A stretch of 22,127 bases of DNA from Alphaproteobacteria bacterium UBA1218 (GTDB lineage: Bacteria > Pseudomonadota > Alphaproteobacteria > Rs-D84), in the NCBI GenBank assembly GCA_002309215.1, contig DBXG01000028.1, positions 10,492-32,618 of the forward strand, given 5' to 3'. The notes below the pieces were generated by a model. That model saw nothing but the letters and a program-made list of their open reading frames with translations, had not been told where the DNA came from and ran no database searches. Positions 9,301 through 16,453 of this stretch are shown here, piece by piece. The translations under genes were made by a program, and so were the position numbers. Numbering within the stretch: position 1 is the first letter of the stretch; each line of letters begins with the position of its first letter.

Positions 9301-10623
9301 ATATAAAAAAGACATTTTGTTTCCTTTTGTTTTTCTTGCATTCTCTCTGATAACACCATCTATCATTGCGCGTGTTTTTGCCCAAGTGAATTTTTCTGAT
9401 TGAATTAAAGATTTCTTTTGCATATCTTCACGCAATTCTTTATTGTCATAAAGTGTCTTATATGCATCAACATGTGCTGTTTTATCAAAAGCGTTTACAT
9501 ACACACCCGCATCGCCGACAACTTCTGGTAAAGAAGAATTATCTCCTGTGATAACAGGACAACCACATTGCATTGCTTCCAATAATGGTAAACCAAAACC
9601 TTCGTATTGTGATGTATAAACAAAAAATTCAGCACCAGAATACAAAGGCGCCAAATCTTCGTCATCAACATAACCCAAACGTTTGATATATTGCGTATAT
9701 TGATTCAAGTCAGAGATTTCACTATTCAGTTGTTCTATAAAATGCTCCCAATGTCCGCCCCCCATCAGATAATACATATCTTTAATGTTATAACGTTTAA
9801 TAAATTCAACAAATGCTTTAACGGACATGATTAAGTTTTTACGCGGTTCTAATGTGCACAAACTGAATACATATCGCGTATTTGGTTCAATACCATATTT
9901 TTCTAATGTTTTATTTATCGCTTCTTTAGATGCAGGATAAAACTTTGTTTTATCTGCTGCCAAATGTGCAACACTGATATGTTCTGGGTTAATATTTGGC
10001 ACATATTTAATAAAATCGTCTTTGGTTGATTGTGAAATAGCTATCAAATAATCATCTTTATCTAAACTATCAATAAATTTAAAAAACCAATGCGTTCTAT
10101 CTGTTCCACCAGGAAAATATTGCGGAAAAATCACAGGGATTGCATCATACACAAAAATAAATCTTTTAATGTGTTCTTGTTGTTTAATTACATCTGGTGC
10201 CGCATATAAAGGGGAAAAGTAAGCATGTATTTTTGCATAACAATCTTTTGCACAGAACGGCCTTGCTAACTCCCTCAATATTTTATACAAACCTATTTTT
10301 ACAGAACAAAAACATTTTCTTAATTTTTTGTGTTCTTCGCGCGCTTTTTGTCGTTTTTCACGATAGTTAATAACCTTGCTATTGTACTGTTCCAACAAAG
10401 TATCATCAACCATTTTACAATGATATTTTTTTATTGTATCCCCAAAAAACTGATAAAGTTGACCTTTTAATCTTGGATCGCAGTATAAATATACTTTATA
10501 TTTATGATTTTCTAAAAAATAAATCAATGTATTCCACATTACAAAAAAGATACCTGTTCTTTGAGAATAAGATACATATTCTGACAAATGTGTCACATCG
10601 TAAATCAAATTGATTTTTTTCAT
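6346..10623 (-). CDS. Three-domain glycosyltransferase (GT4-type) with C-terminal module; candidate polymer-building enzyme
   Basis: The 1425-residue protein holds three GT-B-type glycosyltransferase units. Unit 1 (1-430) has LEPRKNL at 258-264 and the EX7E pair E341/E349 in YEGFGLPLLEA. A linker (438-480) carries the paired LGIPV and LGVRIF strands often seen beside polysaccharide glycosyltransferases. Unit 2 (about 540-920) has a GT4-like C-terminal half, but the EX7E region reads KFGSSSVPGLL, so the usual glutamates are absent. Unit 3 (926-1290) again has LEPRKNL (1121-1127) and E1204/E1212. Residues 1304-1425 are the shared module. It lies 11 bases after rmd, so GDP-D-rhamnose is the likely donor, as for the separate A-band rhamnosyltransferases of Pseudomonas; linkage and acceptor are unknown. 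GDP-mannose use, as in WbdA-type mannan polymerases, is the alternative. No membrane segment is evident. Confidence 0.93.
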   Translation of the reverse strand: MKKINLIYDVTHLSEYVSYSQRTGIFFVMWNTLIYFLENHKYKVYLYCDPRLKGQLYQFFGDTIKKYHCKMVDDTLLEQYNSKVINYREKRQKAREEHKKLRKCFCSVKIGLYKILRELARPFCAKDCYAKIHAYFSPLYAAPDVIKQQEHIKRFIFVYDAIPVIFPQYFPGGTDRTHWFFKFIDSLDKDDYLIAISQSTKDDFIKYVPNINPEHISVAHLAADKTKFYPASKEAINKTLEKYGIEPNTRYVFSLCTLEPRKNLIMSVKAFVEFIKRYNIKDMYYLMGGGHWEHFIEQLNSEISDLNQYTQYIKRLGYVDDEDLAPLYSGAEFFVYTSQYEGFGLPLLEAMQCGCPVITGDNSSLPEVVGDAGVYVNAFDKTAHVDAYKTLYDNKELREDMQKKSLIQSEKFTWAKTRAMIDGVIRENARKTKGNKMSFLYKTKKVNNKHIIYVLGIPVITVRIDGQTLRLHFLGVRIFKHTVEKVIEKVEQRVSENTSSISSQHCIDSLVNTIEKIGKIHLDTCLPQMYDTSDFNKKELKGKSVVQFSTWQVVCGIASFAQALQRGLDKLNVLKKNDVIALDRSIVNHNSYAENEQYLQNIIEKMAGYDVIVLQHEWSLYLSDKYELFQSIQLFANFVKRITKTYKKAKVVVYLHTSPDILYQFRQPESNLLIESFNMLAEMDRVSFIANTPHIVKELYKYNINSALGVDPIKESVYPKIINETQNVVRQNLHLKDGDIVIAMLGMINVFKRHYEMVNMLAKLPENYKLLIIGGVPEGEEETGKKLEKAISDNMLEERVFVTGRFRDEDLYTYLSMADIMAAPYSNLFKFGSSSVPGLLQTQKPLVAYDIDSVSLLNKQCSAKPITVVEYDNSDMFIEKIKELSENQKMRKSAINEIKKYTAEISEEKLAKLLLKTADINKKSKIKVLYDISILGEYNNKGTSRSGIFWVALNLFKQLCSNQNVELYLYSSKPEASKSFLQDFSETSSKLDLYTGNVLDMDVFLSPIFKVPDAIKQTGIPCFTIIHDVIPMVLPEYSAGMSSWFGDMFRSLNADDYCFSNSDYTKKDFLKYRPELDADKITTIPLATNLPYKPNKNLTAEIREKYNIPANKKYLFSLCSLEPRKNLIRAVKCFVEFIKKNKINDLVFVLGGGACDGFFERIKQEILDFDKYEDKIIRAGYVDDKDMEVLYSNAEWFVYTSQYEGFGMPPLEAMACGTAVITSNNTALPEVVSNAGQMIDWDSDEQHIAAYEKYYFDKKYRDKMAAEGLKRSKRFSWEKTMDKILDTFEKTNSVPVVPKVTKKTCWTASELNGDFCNNGVISNPDENFNGILSFGPYISTDRGVHNVVVRYDLTENYCGIVDVVYGQGCSMVVKLELPRNQHEFRFSFTLDTPVDDLEIRFFGKPNNTDTIDKDNKFNVYSITVE

Positions 10624-10634
10624 TTTATACTCTT

Positions 10635-11561
10635 TTACCTGTCATAACTTTTTATAATATCTGCGATTGTTTGTTGTAACATATATTTTGGTTGCCAACC
10701 CAATTCTTGTTTTATCTTTGTATTATCACCAACGACCAATTTTACATCATTTATGCGAACTCGTGCTGGGTCAACAACAATATTTGGTTTTATCCCCAGC
10801 TGTTTTGATGTGTTATCAATTATTTCACGCAACTTAACAGCTTTACCAGAACAAACATTGTAAACCTGTCGATTTGGTGCTTTTTTTAGTATTTTATAAT
10901 ACGCATCAACAACATCACGAACATCTGTAAAATCACGCGCAACATCTATATTACCAACCATCATTTTATTTTCAATTTTTCCATCTGCGATTTTCACCAA
11001 TTGGTCAATAAAAGAAGGAATTACAAATTGTGTGCTTTGACCTGGTCCAATATGATTAAACGAACGCGTCATCACAATATCTAAACCAAACCTATCTACA
11101 TATAATTTGGACAAATATTCCTGAGACAGACGTGCAACAGAATACGGACTTTTAGGATGCAAAACAAAATCTTCCTTCATCGGTTCATCATAAAAACCGT
11201 ACTCTTCAGATGACCCAACAGATAGGATTCTGGTTGATAGTTTGTTTTGCCTGACCGCATCTACAAGATTCAGAAAACACGCGTTGTTATTCAGAAAACA
11301 TTCTGCTGGACTACCCCACGATTTTGCGACAGATGACACCGCTGCCAAATGCACAATATAATCAGGTTTGTATTTTGCTGTTTCTTTATAAACCATTTGT
11401 TTATCACAAAGGTTCACAGATTTATATTGTATATTTTTTATTTTTGTTCCTTCTTCTATACCAAGTCCAAAAATATCTGCGTCTGGTTCAACAGAAAAAA
11501 CATAATCAACAAAATACCCGCCCACAAAACCATTTATACCGGTGACAAAGTATTTTTTCAT
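10635..11561 (-). CDS. rmd: GDP-6-deoxy-D-mannose reductase
   Basis: A 308-residue extended short-chain dehydrogenase. It would reduce GDP-4-keto-6-deoxy-D-mannose to GDP-D-rhamnose in the cytoplasm. The nucleotide-binding loop is TGINGFVGG (7-15). RSFNHIGPGQ, DPARVRINDV and a closing LGWQP match the Rmd family. The catalytic tyrosine is in SPYSVAR, where the usual lysine of YxxxK is arginine (R144); I believe some family members share this but cannot confirm it. It overlaps gmd by four bases (ATGA), which implies translational coupling. The close relative GDP-L-fucose synthase is less likely, because its hallmarks are absent and the GPGQ motif favours Rmd. Confidence 0.88.
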   Translation of the reverse strand: MKKYFVTGINGFVGGYFVDYVFSVEPDADIFGLGIEEGTKIKNIQYKSVNLCDKQMVYKETAKYKPDYIVHLAAVSSVAKSWGSPAECFLNNNACFLNLVDAVRQNKLSTRILSVGSSEEYGFYDEPMKEDFVLHPKSPYSVARLSQEYLSKLYVDRFGLDIVMTRSFNHIGPGQSTQFVIPSFIDQLVKIADGKIENKMMVGNIDVARDFTDVRDVVDAYYKILKKAPNRQVYNVCSGKAVKLREIIDNTSKQLGIKPNIVVDPARVRINDVKLVVGDNTKIKQELGWQPKYMLQQTIADIIKSYDR

Positions 11562-12622
11562 CTTTGACCCTTTTGCGACAAATGTTCTTTCAACAGTTTT
11601 TCTGTTTTTGCCAATTTTAGATCTTCCGCGACCATTTCTTTTGCCAAAGCAGATAAATCATATTGTGGTTTCCACCCCAATTTTGTACGGGCTTTTGTTG
11701 AATCTCCTAACAACAAGCTAACCTCGGCAGGACGAAAATAATCAGGATCAACAGTGACCATAATTTTACCCGTTGCTTTATCAATACCTTTTTCTTCAAT
11801 ACCTTTACCAGACCATTTCAAATCAACCCCTGTTTCCTTGAAGGCCATTGTTGTAAAATCACGAATAGTTGTTGTAATCCCTGTTGCCAAAACAAAATCC
11901 TCTGGTTGTTTTGCTTGTAATATACGCCACATACCATCTACATAATCTTTTGCGTGCCCCCAATCGCGTTTAGAATCCAGATTCCCTAATTCAAGATGGT
12001 CTTGCAAGCCTTCTTTGATACGCGCTGCACCCAAGGTAATTTTACGTGTCACAAAGTTTTCACCACGTCGTGGACTCTCATGATTAAATAAAATACCATT
12101 ACAAGCGAACATATCATAAGATTCGCGATAATTCACAGTTATCCAATAACCATATAATTTCGCAACCCCATACGGAGAACGTGGATAAAACGGTGTTTTT
12201 TCAGATTGAATTGGTTCTTGAATCAAACCATATAATTCAGACGTAGAAGCCTGATAAAAACGTGTTTTTTTATTTAGACCATTTGCACGAATTGCTTCCA
12301 ACAATCTCAAAACCCCAACAGCATCTGTTTCTGCTGTAAACTCTGGACAATCCCAAGATATTTTTACATGCGATTGTGCCGCCAAATTATATATTTCATC
12401 TGGCTGTATTTGACGAACCAGATTATTTAAACCAGCAGAATCTGTCATATCACCATAATGTAGATTTATTTTTTCCTTTATATGATCTATGCGTTGTGTA
12501 TTTGGAACAGATGTACGACGAACTATCCCATGAACTTCATAATCTTTGTCCAACAACAACTCTGATAAATAAGAACCATCTTGCCCCGTGATACCAGTAA
12601 TCAAAGCAATCTTTTTTACCAT
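11558..12622 (-). CDS. gmd: GDP-mannose 4,6-dehydratase
   Basis: A 354-residue enzyme that converts GDP-D-mannose to GDP-4-keto-6-deoxy-D-mannose, the branch point to GDP-D-rhamnose and GDP-L-fucose. The Rossmann loop is TGITGQDGSYL (9-19). The catalytic set is the STSE region near 126-129 and Y151/K155 in SPYGVAK. The strongly family-specific string NHESPRRGENFVTRKI follows at about 180-195. Length and order are normal for the family. It sits directly before rmd, so the product is probably consumed by that reductase. Confidence 0.96.
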   Translation of the reverse strand: MVKKIALITGITGQDGSYLSELLLDKDYEVHGIVRRTSVPNTQRIDHIKEKINLHYGDMTDSAGLNNLVRQIQPDEIYNLAAQSHVKISWDCPEFTAETDAVGVLRLLEAIRANGLNKKTRFYQASTSELYGLIQEPIQSEKTPFYPRSPYGVAKLYGYWITVNYRESYDMFACNGILFNHESPRRGENFVTRKITLGAARIKEGLQDHLELGNLDSKRDWGHAKDYVDGMWRILQAKQPEDFVLATGITTTIRDFTTMAFKETGVDLKWSGKGIEEKGIDKATGKIMVTVDPDYFRPAEVSLLLGDSTKARTKLGWKPQYDLSALAKEMVAEDLKLAKTEKLLKEHLSQKGQR

Positions 12623-12635
12623 AACTTCTCAACCC

Positions 12636-12824
12636 TTATTTTACTTTGCTATTCCATTCTTTTAAAATCCACGATGATGAATTTGCCTTGTTTTCACCAC
12701 CAACACCAAAAACAATCTCTACTCCACATTCTTTGCATGCTGGCATTTCAGGGATATTATCCTTGGTTCTGTCGCCACCAGATACTATATAATATTTTAC
12801 CGTTACCCTGCACTCCGCCTTTTG
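12636..12824 (-). pseudogene. 3' remnant of a HldE/RfaE-type nucleotidyltransferase gene
   Basis: Between gmd and the cupin gene the minus strand encodes 62 codons with no start codon at their beginning. They read ...YYIVSGGDRTKDNIPE, then VEIVFGVGGE and SSSWIL. These match the C-terminal end of cytidylyltransferase-fold nucleotidyltransferases such as the adenylyltransferase domain of HldE. The N-terminal half, with the HxGH active site, is missing. The remnant begins right after the stop codon of the cupin gene and in the same frame. Its first codons coincide with a GGCGGAGTGCAGGGTAACGG string that looks like repeat DNA. It is probably a deletion scar; the only internal ATG would give about 36 residues. 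Confidence 0.75.
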
Positions 12825-13187
12825 TTATACACGATTATAAACATCTTCCAAGCGGGTTATATCGTTTTCGTCCAATACATCACCCATTTGAATTTCCAAA
12901 ATCTCTGAAATTTCATCTGTTAGATTTTCCAACCTGTGTTTTGTTTTTACCGGAATATCAACAGACTGTCCAAAATGATATTCTTTTTCAACATTTCCAA
13001 CTGTTATTGTTGGATTTCCTTTGACAACAGTCCAATGTTCGTTGCGAAAATCATGCATTTGTAAAGACAAAGACGCATGTGGATTAACAGTAATAAGTTT
13101 GGCAATAAAGTTTTCACCAACAGCAATACACTTCCATATACCCCACGGACGTTCACCAACTTCGTTGATTTTGTATTGTATAGCCAT
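12825..13187 (-). CDS. Cupin of the mannose-6-phosphate isomerase (type II) family
   Basis: The 120-residue protein matches the C-terminal isomerase domain of ManC-type bifunctional enzymes but stands alone. Landmarks are the N-terminal RPWG, the metal-ligand set LSLQMHDFRNEHW, the turn GQSVDIP, then KHRLEN and a closing DDITRLED-like stretch (NDITRLEDVY). By family it should interconvert fructose-6-phosphate and mannose-6-phosphate. The guanylyltransferase half needed for GDP-mannose is not in the window. It is the first gene of the leftward polysaccharide operon and lies behind a recognisable promoter. A purely structural or regulatory cupin role cannot be excluded. Confidence 0.85.
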   Translation of the reverse strand: MAIQYKINEVGERPWGIWKCIAVGENFIAKLITVNPHASLSLQMHDFRNEHWTVVKGNPTITVGNVEKEYHFGQSVDIPVKTKHRLENLTDEISEILEIQMGDVLDENDITRLEDVYNRV

Positions 13188-13244
13188 TTGAATCTCTTTT
13201 GGTGCTTTGGTCCAAACATTCTACAAAAAAATATTTTGACCTGT

Positions 13245-13273
13245 TTTATAATAGTCTATTGTATAGTACACAA
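13245..13273 (-). promoter_or_regulatory. Sigma70-type promoter for the polysaccharide operon
   Basis: On the minus strand TTGTGT (13268-13273) and TATAAA (13245-13250) are exactly 17 bases apart, about 58 bases before the cupin start. No other equally good promoter is visible inside the operon down to 4659. Confidence 0.65.
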
Positions 13274-13324
13274 ATACACGAAAGTCAACAACAATCCAAA
13301 AAATATCCCCTTCTTCAATATATA

Positions 13325-13353
13325 TTGATTTTTTGTCATTTTTATGGTATAAT
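13325..13353 (+). promoter_or_regulatory. Strong sigma70-type promoter for the tail-fibre cassette
   Basis: TTGATT (13325-13330) and a consensus TATAAT (13348-13353) are separated by exactly 17 bases. Transcription should begin near 13360. It is divergent from the polysaccharide-operon promoter, with about 50 bases between their -35 boxes. Confidence 0.8.
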
Positions 13354-13365
13354 TAGAAACAATAG

Positions 13366-13392
13366 ACGGGAGACTTTTGTCGTCCGTTTTTT
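13366..13392 (+). terminator. Leader hairpin 1 (terminator-like)
   Basis: ACGGGAGAC and GTCGTCCGT (13366-13374 and 13379-13387) pair with one mismatch and one wobble around a TTTT loop. Six T residues follow at once. It starts only a few bases after the predicted transcription start, so it would act on a very short nascent RNA. Confidence 0.6.
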
Positions 13393-13396
13393 ATTA

Positions 13397-13422
13397 GTCG
13401 CGCACAAAGCGCGGCTTTTTTT
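13397..13422 (+). terminator. Leader hairpin 2 (intrinsic terminator)
   Basis: GTCGCGC and GCGCGGC (13397-13403 and 13409-13415) form a seven-pair GC-rich stem around ACAAA, followed by seven T residues. It lies between the promoter and the ribosome-binding site of the tail-fibre gene. Unless it is bypassed it should stop most transcription. The palindrome TTGTTATAACAA follows directly (13421-13432). Confidence 0.75.
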
Positions 13423-13448
13423 GTTATAACAAAAGGAGAAAAATACAA

Positions 13449-14948
13449 ATGCAAAAAGTATCTTATATGGGTGATGGCTCTACAACAGATTTTTATTTCA
13501 ATTTCCCATTCTATACAAATACAGACATTATCGTCTTGAAAAACACTCAAATAACAACAGATTACACTATCGTTGGAACACCTGCGGGTCTAAATGCTGA
13601 CATACCTTATACTGGTGGAAAAATAGTTTTTAATACTGCCCCGGTCGCCACAGACAGTATAACAATATATCGTCATTTACCTTTGACCCGCATAGTTGAC
13701 TATCAACCAACAGAAAAAATAAACCCAACAATTCTAAATCAAGATATGAACTATATGATGGAAATCTTGAAAGATATGCAAGATAAAATAGATACATTTT
13801 CAGAACAATACAATGACGTTGTGAATAAAGAATCCACTGATAATTTATTATCTAAAATTCATTATATAAACCAGTTGATTGATAATGATGAAATTATCAA
13901 TAAATACACATCAAATTGTATAACCAAAATACCACAAGACATCAAATTATCAATAGATTCTGATAATAATATTATCGTTCATGCTGGCAGCAAAGTACAT
14001 TATGGCGATGGAACATATGAGATTTTGTCGTCTGATACAGGATTCAATGCGACAACAAGTTTTCCAAACACAGATTTCTTTTTTTGCATAAAAAAATCAG
14101 ATAAATCTTTTGTTCAAACCTCGATGAATGGTGCCAGATCTAGCGCCACAAACCCAGAAACAACCTATATAATATGGTTTAACACAACAGATGGTAAATG
14201 TTATTGGAATAACGGTTCTGGTGTTGCTTTCGAAGTATCTTTGCCGGTTGGAGTTGTTGAACACACCAACGGTATTGGCTGGACAACTATAAAACAAACA
14301 TTTAATGGTTTCGGATTTTTGGGCTCGACAATATTTGCTTTACCTGGTGTAAAAGGTTTGATACCAAATGGAAGAAATGCAGATGGAACATTAAAAACAA
14401 CCGTATTTGAATGTTCTTCTGTTATAACAAAAACATTTTCTGATACCGCTGTTTCTGATGTTGTTTTCCAAGGAACAACTTTCAATCCAGGGTCGTATAA
14501 TTTGGGTTCTGACAATTATTTATATACCAATTCAGGTGTTAAGGTTGTGTCAACTGTCATAGGAACATTAAATAGAACAAACGGAAAAATAACAACATTT
14601 AATACAAAACAACCATATCAGGCACTAGATTATAATAATTCTTCATATATCGCACATCAAGCTATGCCAAGCAATAAATATATAAATCTAACACTAGGCG
14701 TAAGTGGAACAACATATACAGCGCCAGCAGATGGATATTTCACTGTTAATAAAGTTGCCGATGTATCTGGAGAATATATAAACATGATAAACAATACAAA
14801 TAATATGAATGTTAATTCTGTTGCAACAGGTGCTATAAATTGCAGATTGATGATACCTGTATCAAAAAACGATGTTGTAACTATAAATTATACTGCGGCA
14901 GGAACAACAAATTGGTTCAGATTTGTTTATGCAAACGGTACAAAATAA
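13449..14948 (+). CDS. Phage-type tail-fibre protein
   Basis: The 499-residue product starts with YMGDGSTTDFYFNFPF and continues with VYR-like ITIYRHLPLTR. This is the N-terminal pattern of T7-type tail fibres, which attaches the fibre to the virion. Residues 97-145 are predicted to form a coiled coil (LNQDMNYMMEILKDMQDKI). Residues 170-380 are beta-rich, Ser/Thr/Asn-rich shaft and contain GLIPNGRNADGTLK. Residues 405-499 look like a compact C-terminal receptor domain (GTTYTAPADGYF). The start has AAGGAG at a good distance. No capsid, baseplate, terminase or integrase gene is present, so this is an isolated tail gene: a prophage remnant, a tailocin part or a domesticated adhesin. Confidence 0.85.
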   Translation: MQKVSYMGDGSTTDFYFNFPFYTNTDIIVLKNTQITTDYTIVGTPAGLNADIPYTGGKIVFNTAPVATDSITIYRHLPLTRIVDYQPTEKINPTILNQDMNYMMEILKDMQDKIDTFSEQYNDVVNKESTDNLLSKIHYINQLIDNDEIINKYTSNCITKIPQDIKLSIDSDNNIIVHAGSKVHYGDGTYEILSSDTGFNATTSFPNTDFFFCIKKSDKSFVQTSMNGARSSATNPETTYIIWFNTTDGKCYWNNGSGVAFEVSLPVGVVEHTNGIGWTTIKQTFNGFGFLGSTIFALPGVKGLIPNGRNADGTLKTTVFECSSVITKTFSDTAVSDVVFQGTTFNPGSYNLGSDNYLYTNSGVKVVSTVIGTLNRTNGKITTFNTKQPYQALDYNNSSYIAHQAMPSNKYINLTLGVSGTTYTAPADGYFTVNKVADVSGEYINMINNTNNMNVNSVATGAINCRLMIPVSKNDVVTINYTAAGTTNWFRFVYANGTK

Positions 14949-14959
14949 AAGGATAAAAT

Positions 14960-15151
14960 ATGTTTGAAATAATCGATGAAAACCAAAATATTATACTATC
15001 GGATACTGATTATGCAAGATTGCGAACAACAGCATTATTATTAGCCAAAGAAACAGAAAACGGCTTTATACCTATGTTTACAGAAGAAACTGTTGATAAA
15101 TCAATAACAGTCCGTACGGATTCTAACAACGAAACAGTAAACCAAGATTAA
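14960..15151 (+). CDS. Small protein partnered with the tail fibre, function unknown
   Basis: A 63-residue acidic protein begins 11 bases after the tail-fibre stop, with AAGGAT upstream, so the two are cotranscribed. No family is recognised. Position and size fit a tail-fibre assembly chaperone or another small tail-module protein, but that is inference from context. The N-terminus (MFEIIDENQNIILSDTDY) looks globular, and the C-terminal 20 residues are polar and low in complexity. Confidence 0.7.
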   Translation: MFEIIDENQNIILSDTDYARLRTTALLLAKETENGFIPMFTEETVDKSITVRTDSNNETVNQD

Positions 15152-15161
15152 AACATATAAT

Positions 15162-15188
15162 CAATTCCCCTTTATTGGGGAATTGTTT
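15162..15188. terminator. Intrinsic terminator between convergent genes
   Basis: CAATTCCCC and GGGGAATTG (15162-15170 and 15177-15185) form a perfect nine-pair stem with a six-base loop, followed by TTTG on the + strand. It closes the tail-fibre transcript and faces the end of the leftward glycosyltransferase gene. The T run on the minus side is weaker. Confidence 0.75.
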
Positions 15189-15193
15189 GTATA

Positions 15194-16450
15194 TTAAAAA
15201 TCATTATTAATAGTGTCAATCATTATATCTAATGTTTTTTCCCATGAAAACTGTTTGGAATGTTTTAATCCTTCTGTGGCCATTTTGTCACGATATTTTT
15301 CATCAAAATAATATTTTTCATACGCGGTAATATGTTGTTCATCACTGTCCCAGTCTATCATTTGACCTGCATTATCAACAACCTCTGGCAAACTTGAATT
15401 ATTAGATGTTATAACAGGACAACCGCATTTCATCGCTTCAAGTGGTGGCAAACCAAATCCCTCATATTCAGATGTATAAACAAAAAATGTTGCACCACTA
15501 TAAAGTGCCGCCAAATCTTCGTCCGCTATATAACCGGCACGCAAAACTTTATCTTTATATTCACCAAAATCTGTTATTTCAGATTCTAATTTACCAATAA
15601 AATCGTTCCAATGGGCACCACCTAAAACAAAAACCAAATCATCTATTTTATTTTTTTTAATAAACTCAACAAAAGTTTTTACTACACGAATTAAATTTTT
15701 ACGTGGTTCCAAAGTACACAAAGAAAACACATATTTTTTATCGTCTGGGATACAGTATTTTTCGCGCACTTTTTCAATTTTCATATCATTTTTTTCTTGA
15801 TAAAAATTATCGCTCGCAGCCAATGGTATTACAGTTATATTATCATGATTTATATTTAACAATCTTATAAAATCTGATTTTGTGTTTTCAGATATAGCGA
15901 AATACTTACATTTTGGTTTAGACTTTATATATCGAATCAAATCATAAAACCAATATTTTTTCAATCGCATTTCTGGATAATACTGTGGAAACAACAAAGG
16001 TATAGCATCATATAAAATTATATATTTCTGTTTTGCTTTTATTTGTTTAGACACAACACGCAAAGGTGATATAAACACATCACATTTTAACAACTTGTGT
16101 ATCAATCCGGCAAAATATAAAGGTTTGCGAACAAATATATTCAATAATAATTTCAGAATATTATGATGCGATTTACGTAATTTTTGATTTAAATCTGATA
16201 ACTTTTTTAATTTTACAGCATATTTATTTCCAAAATAAATCTTTATATTTTTACCGAATTCTTTTTCTACAAAAACACAAAAATCTTCATTACATAATTT
16301 TTCACAGAACAAAGCCACATCAAATTGTTCTGACTTAATCAATTGTTTTAATATATTATAAGCAACGAAATATATTCCGCTTCTGCCAGAACCTGCAGTT
16401 AAGTTCTCTGCAATAACAGAAGCATCAAAAATAAGAGTTTTTTTATTCAT
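15194..16450 (-). CDS. GT4-type glycosyltransferase
   Basis: A 418-residue single-unit GT-B enzyme. It has LEPRKNL (247-253) and the EX7E glutamates E330 and E338 in EYEGFGLPPLEAM. The last 65 residues are nearly the same as those of unit 3 of the three-domain enzyme (AGQMIDWDSDEQH, then YEKYYFD, YRDKMA, EGLK). It therefore belongs to the same subfamily and may use the same GDP-sugar donor. No signal or membrane segment is visible. It starts three bases after the Stealth-family gene, so both are in one operon. It lacks the C-terminal module found on the other glycosyltransferase. Confidence 0.9.
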   Translation of the reverse strand: MNKKTLIFDASVIAENLTAGSGRSGIYFVAYNILKQLIKSEQFDVALFCEKLCNEDFCVFVEKEFGKNIKIYFGNKYAVKLKKLSDLNQKLRKSHHNILKLLLNIFVRKPLYFAGLIHKLLKCDVFISPLRVVSKQIKAKQKYIILYDAIPLLFPQYYPEMRLKKYWFYDLIRYIKSKPKCKYFAISENTKSDFIRLLNINHDNITVIPLAASDNFYQEKNDMKIEKVREKYCIPDDKKYVFSLCTLEPRKNLIRVVKTFVEFIKKNKIDDLVFVLGGAHWNDFIGKLESEITDFGEYKDKVLRAGYIADEDLAALYSGATFFVYTSEYEGFGLPPLEAMKCGCPVITSNNSSLPEVVDNAGQMIDWDSDEQHITAYEKYYFDEKYRDKMATEGLKHSKQFSWEKTLDIMIDTINNDF

Positions 16451-16453
16451 AAA

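Noticed and set aside
12581..13024. 147-codon + strand open frame across the gmd/cupin junction
   Set aside because: It lies opposite three minus-strand sequences with clear families, has no ribosome-binding site, and its Leu/His/Cys-rich make-up is that of an antisense shadow.
12636..13187. Stop-codon read-through making a cupin-nucleotidyltransferase fusion
   Set aside because: The downstream piece lacks its active-site half, so there is no gain in function, and one in three such junctions is in frame by chance.
13397..13422. Leader hairpin 2 as a terminator for the leftward operon
   Set aside because: On the minus strand the hairpin is preceded by the A run and not followed by T residues, and the leftward operon starts beyond it.
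13188..15193. Complete prophage or integrated element
   Set aside because: Only a tail fibre and a small partner are present; no integrase, structural genes, att-like direct repeats or insertion-sequence ends were found by eye.
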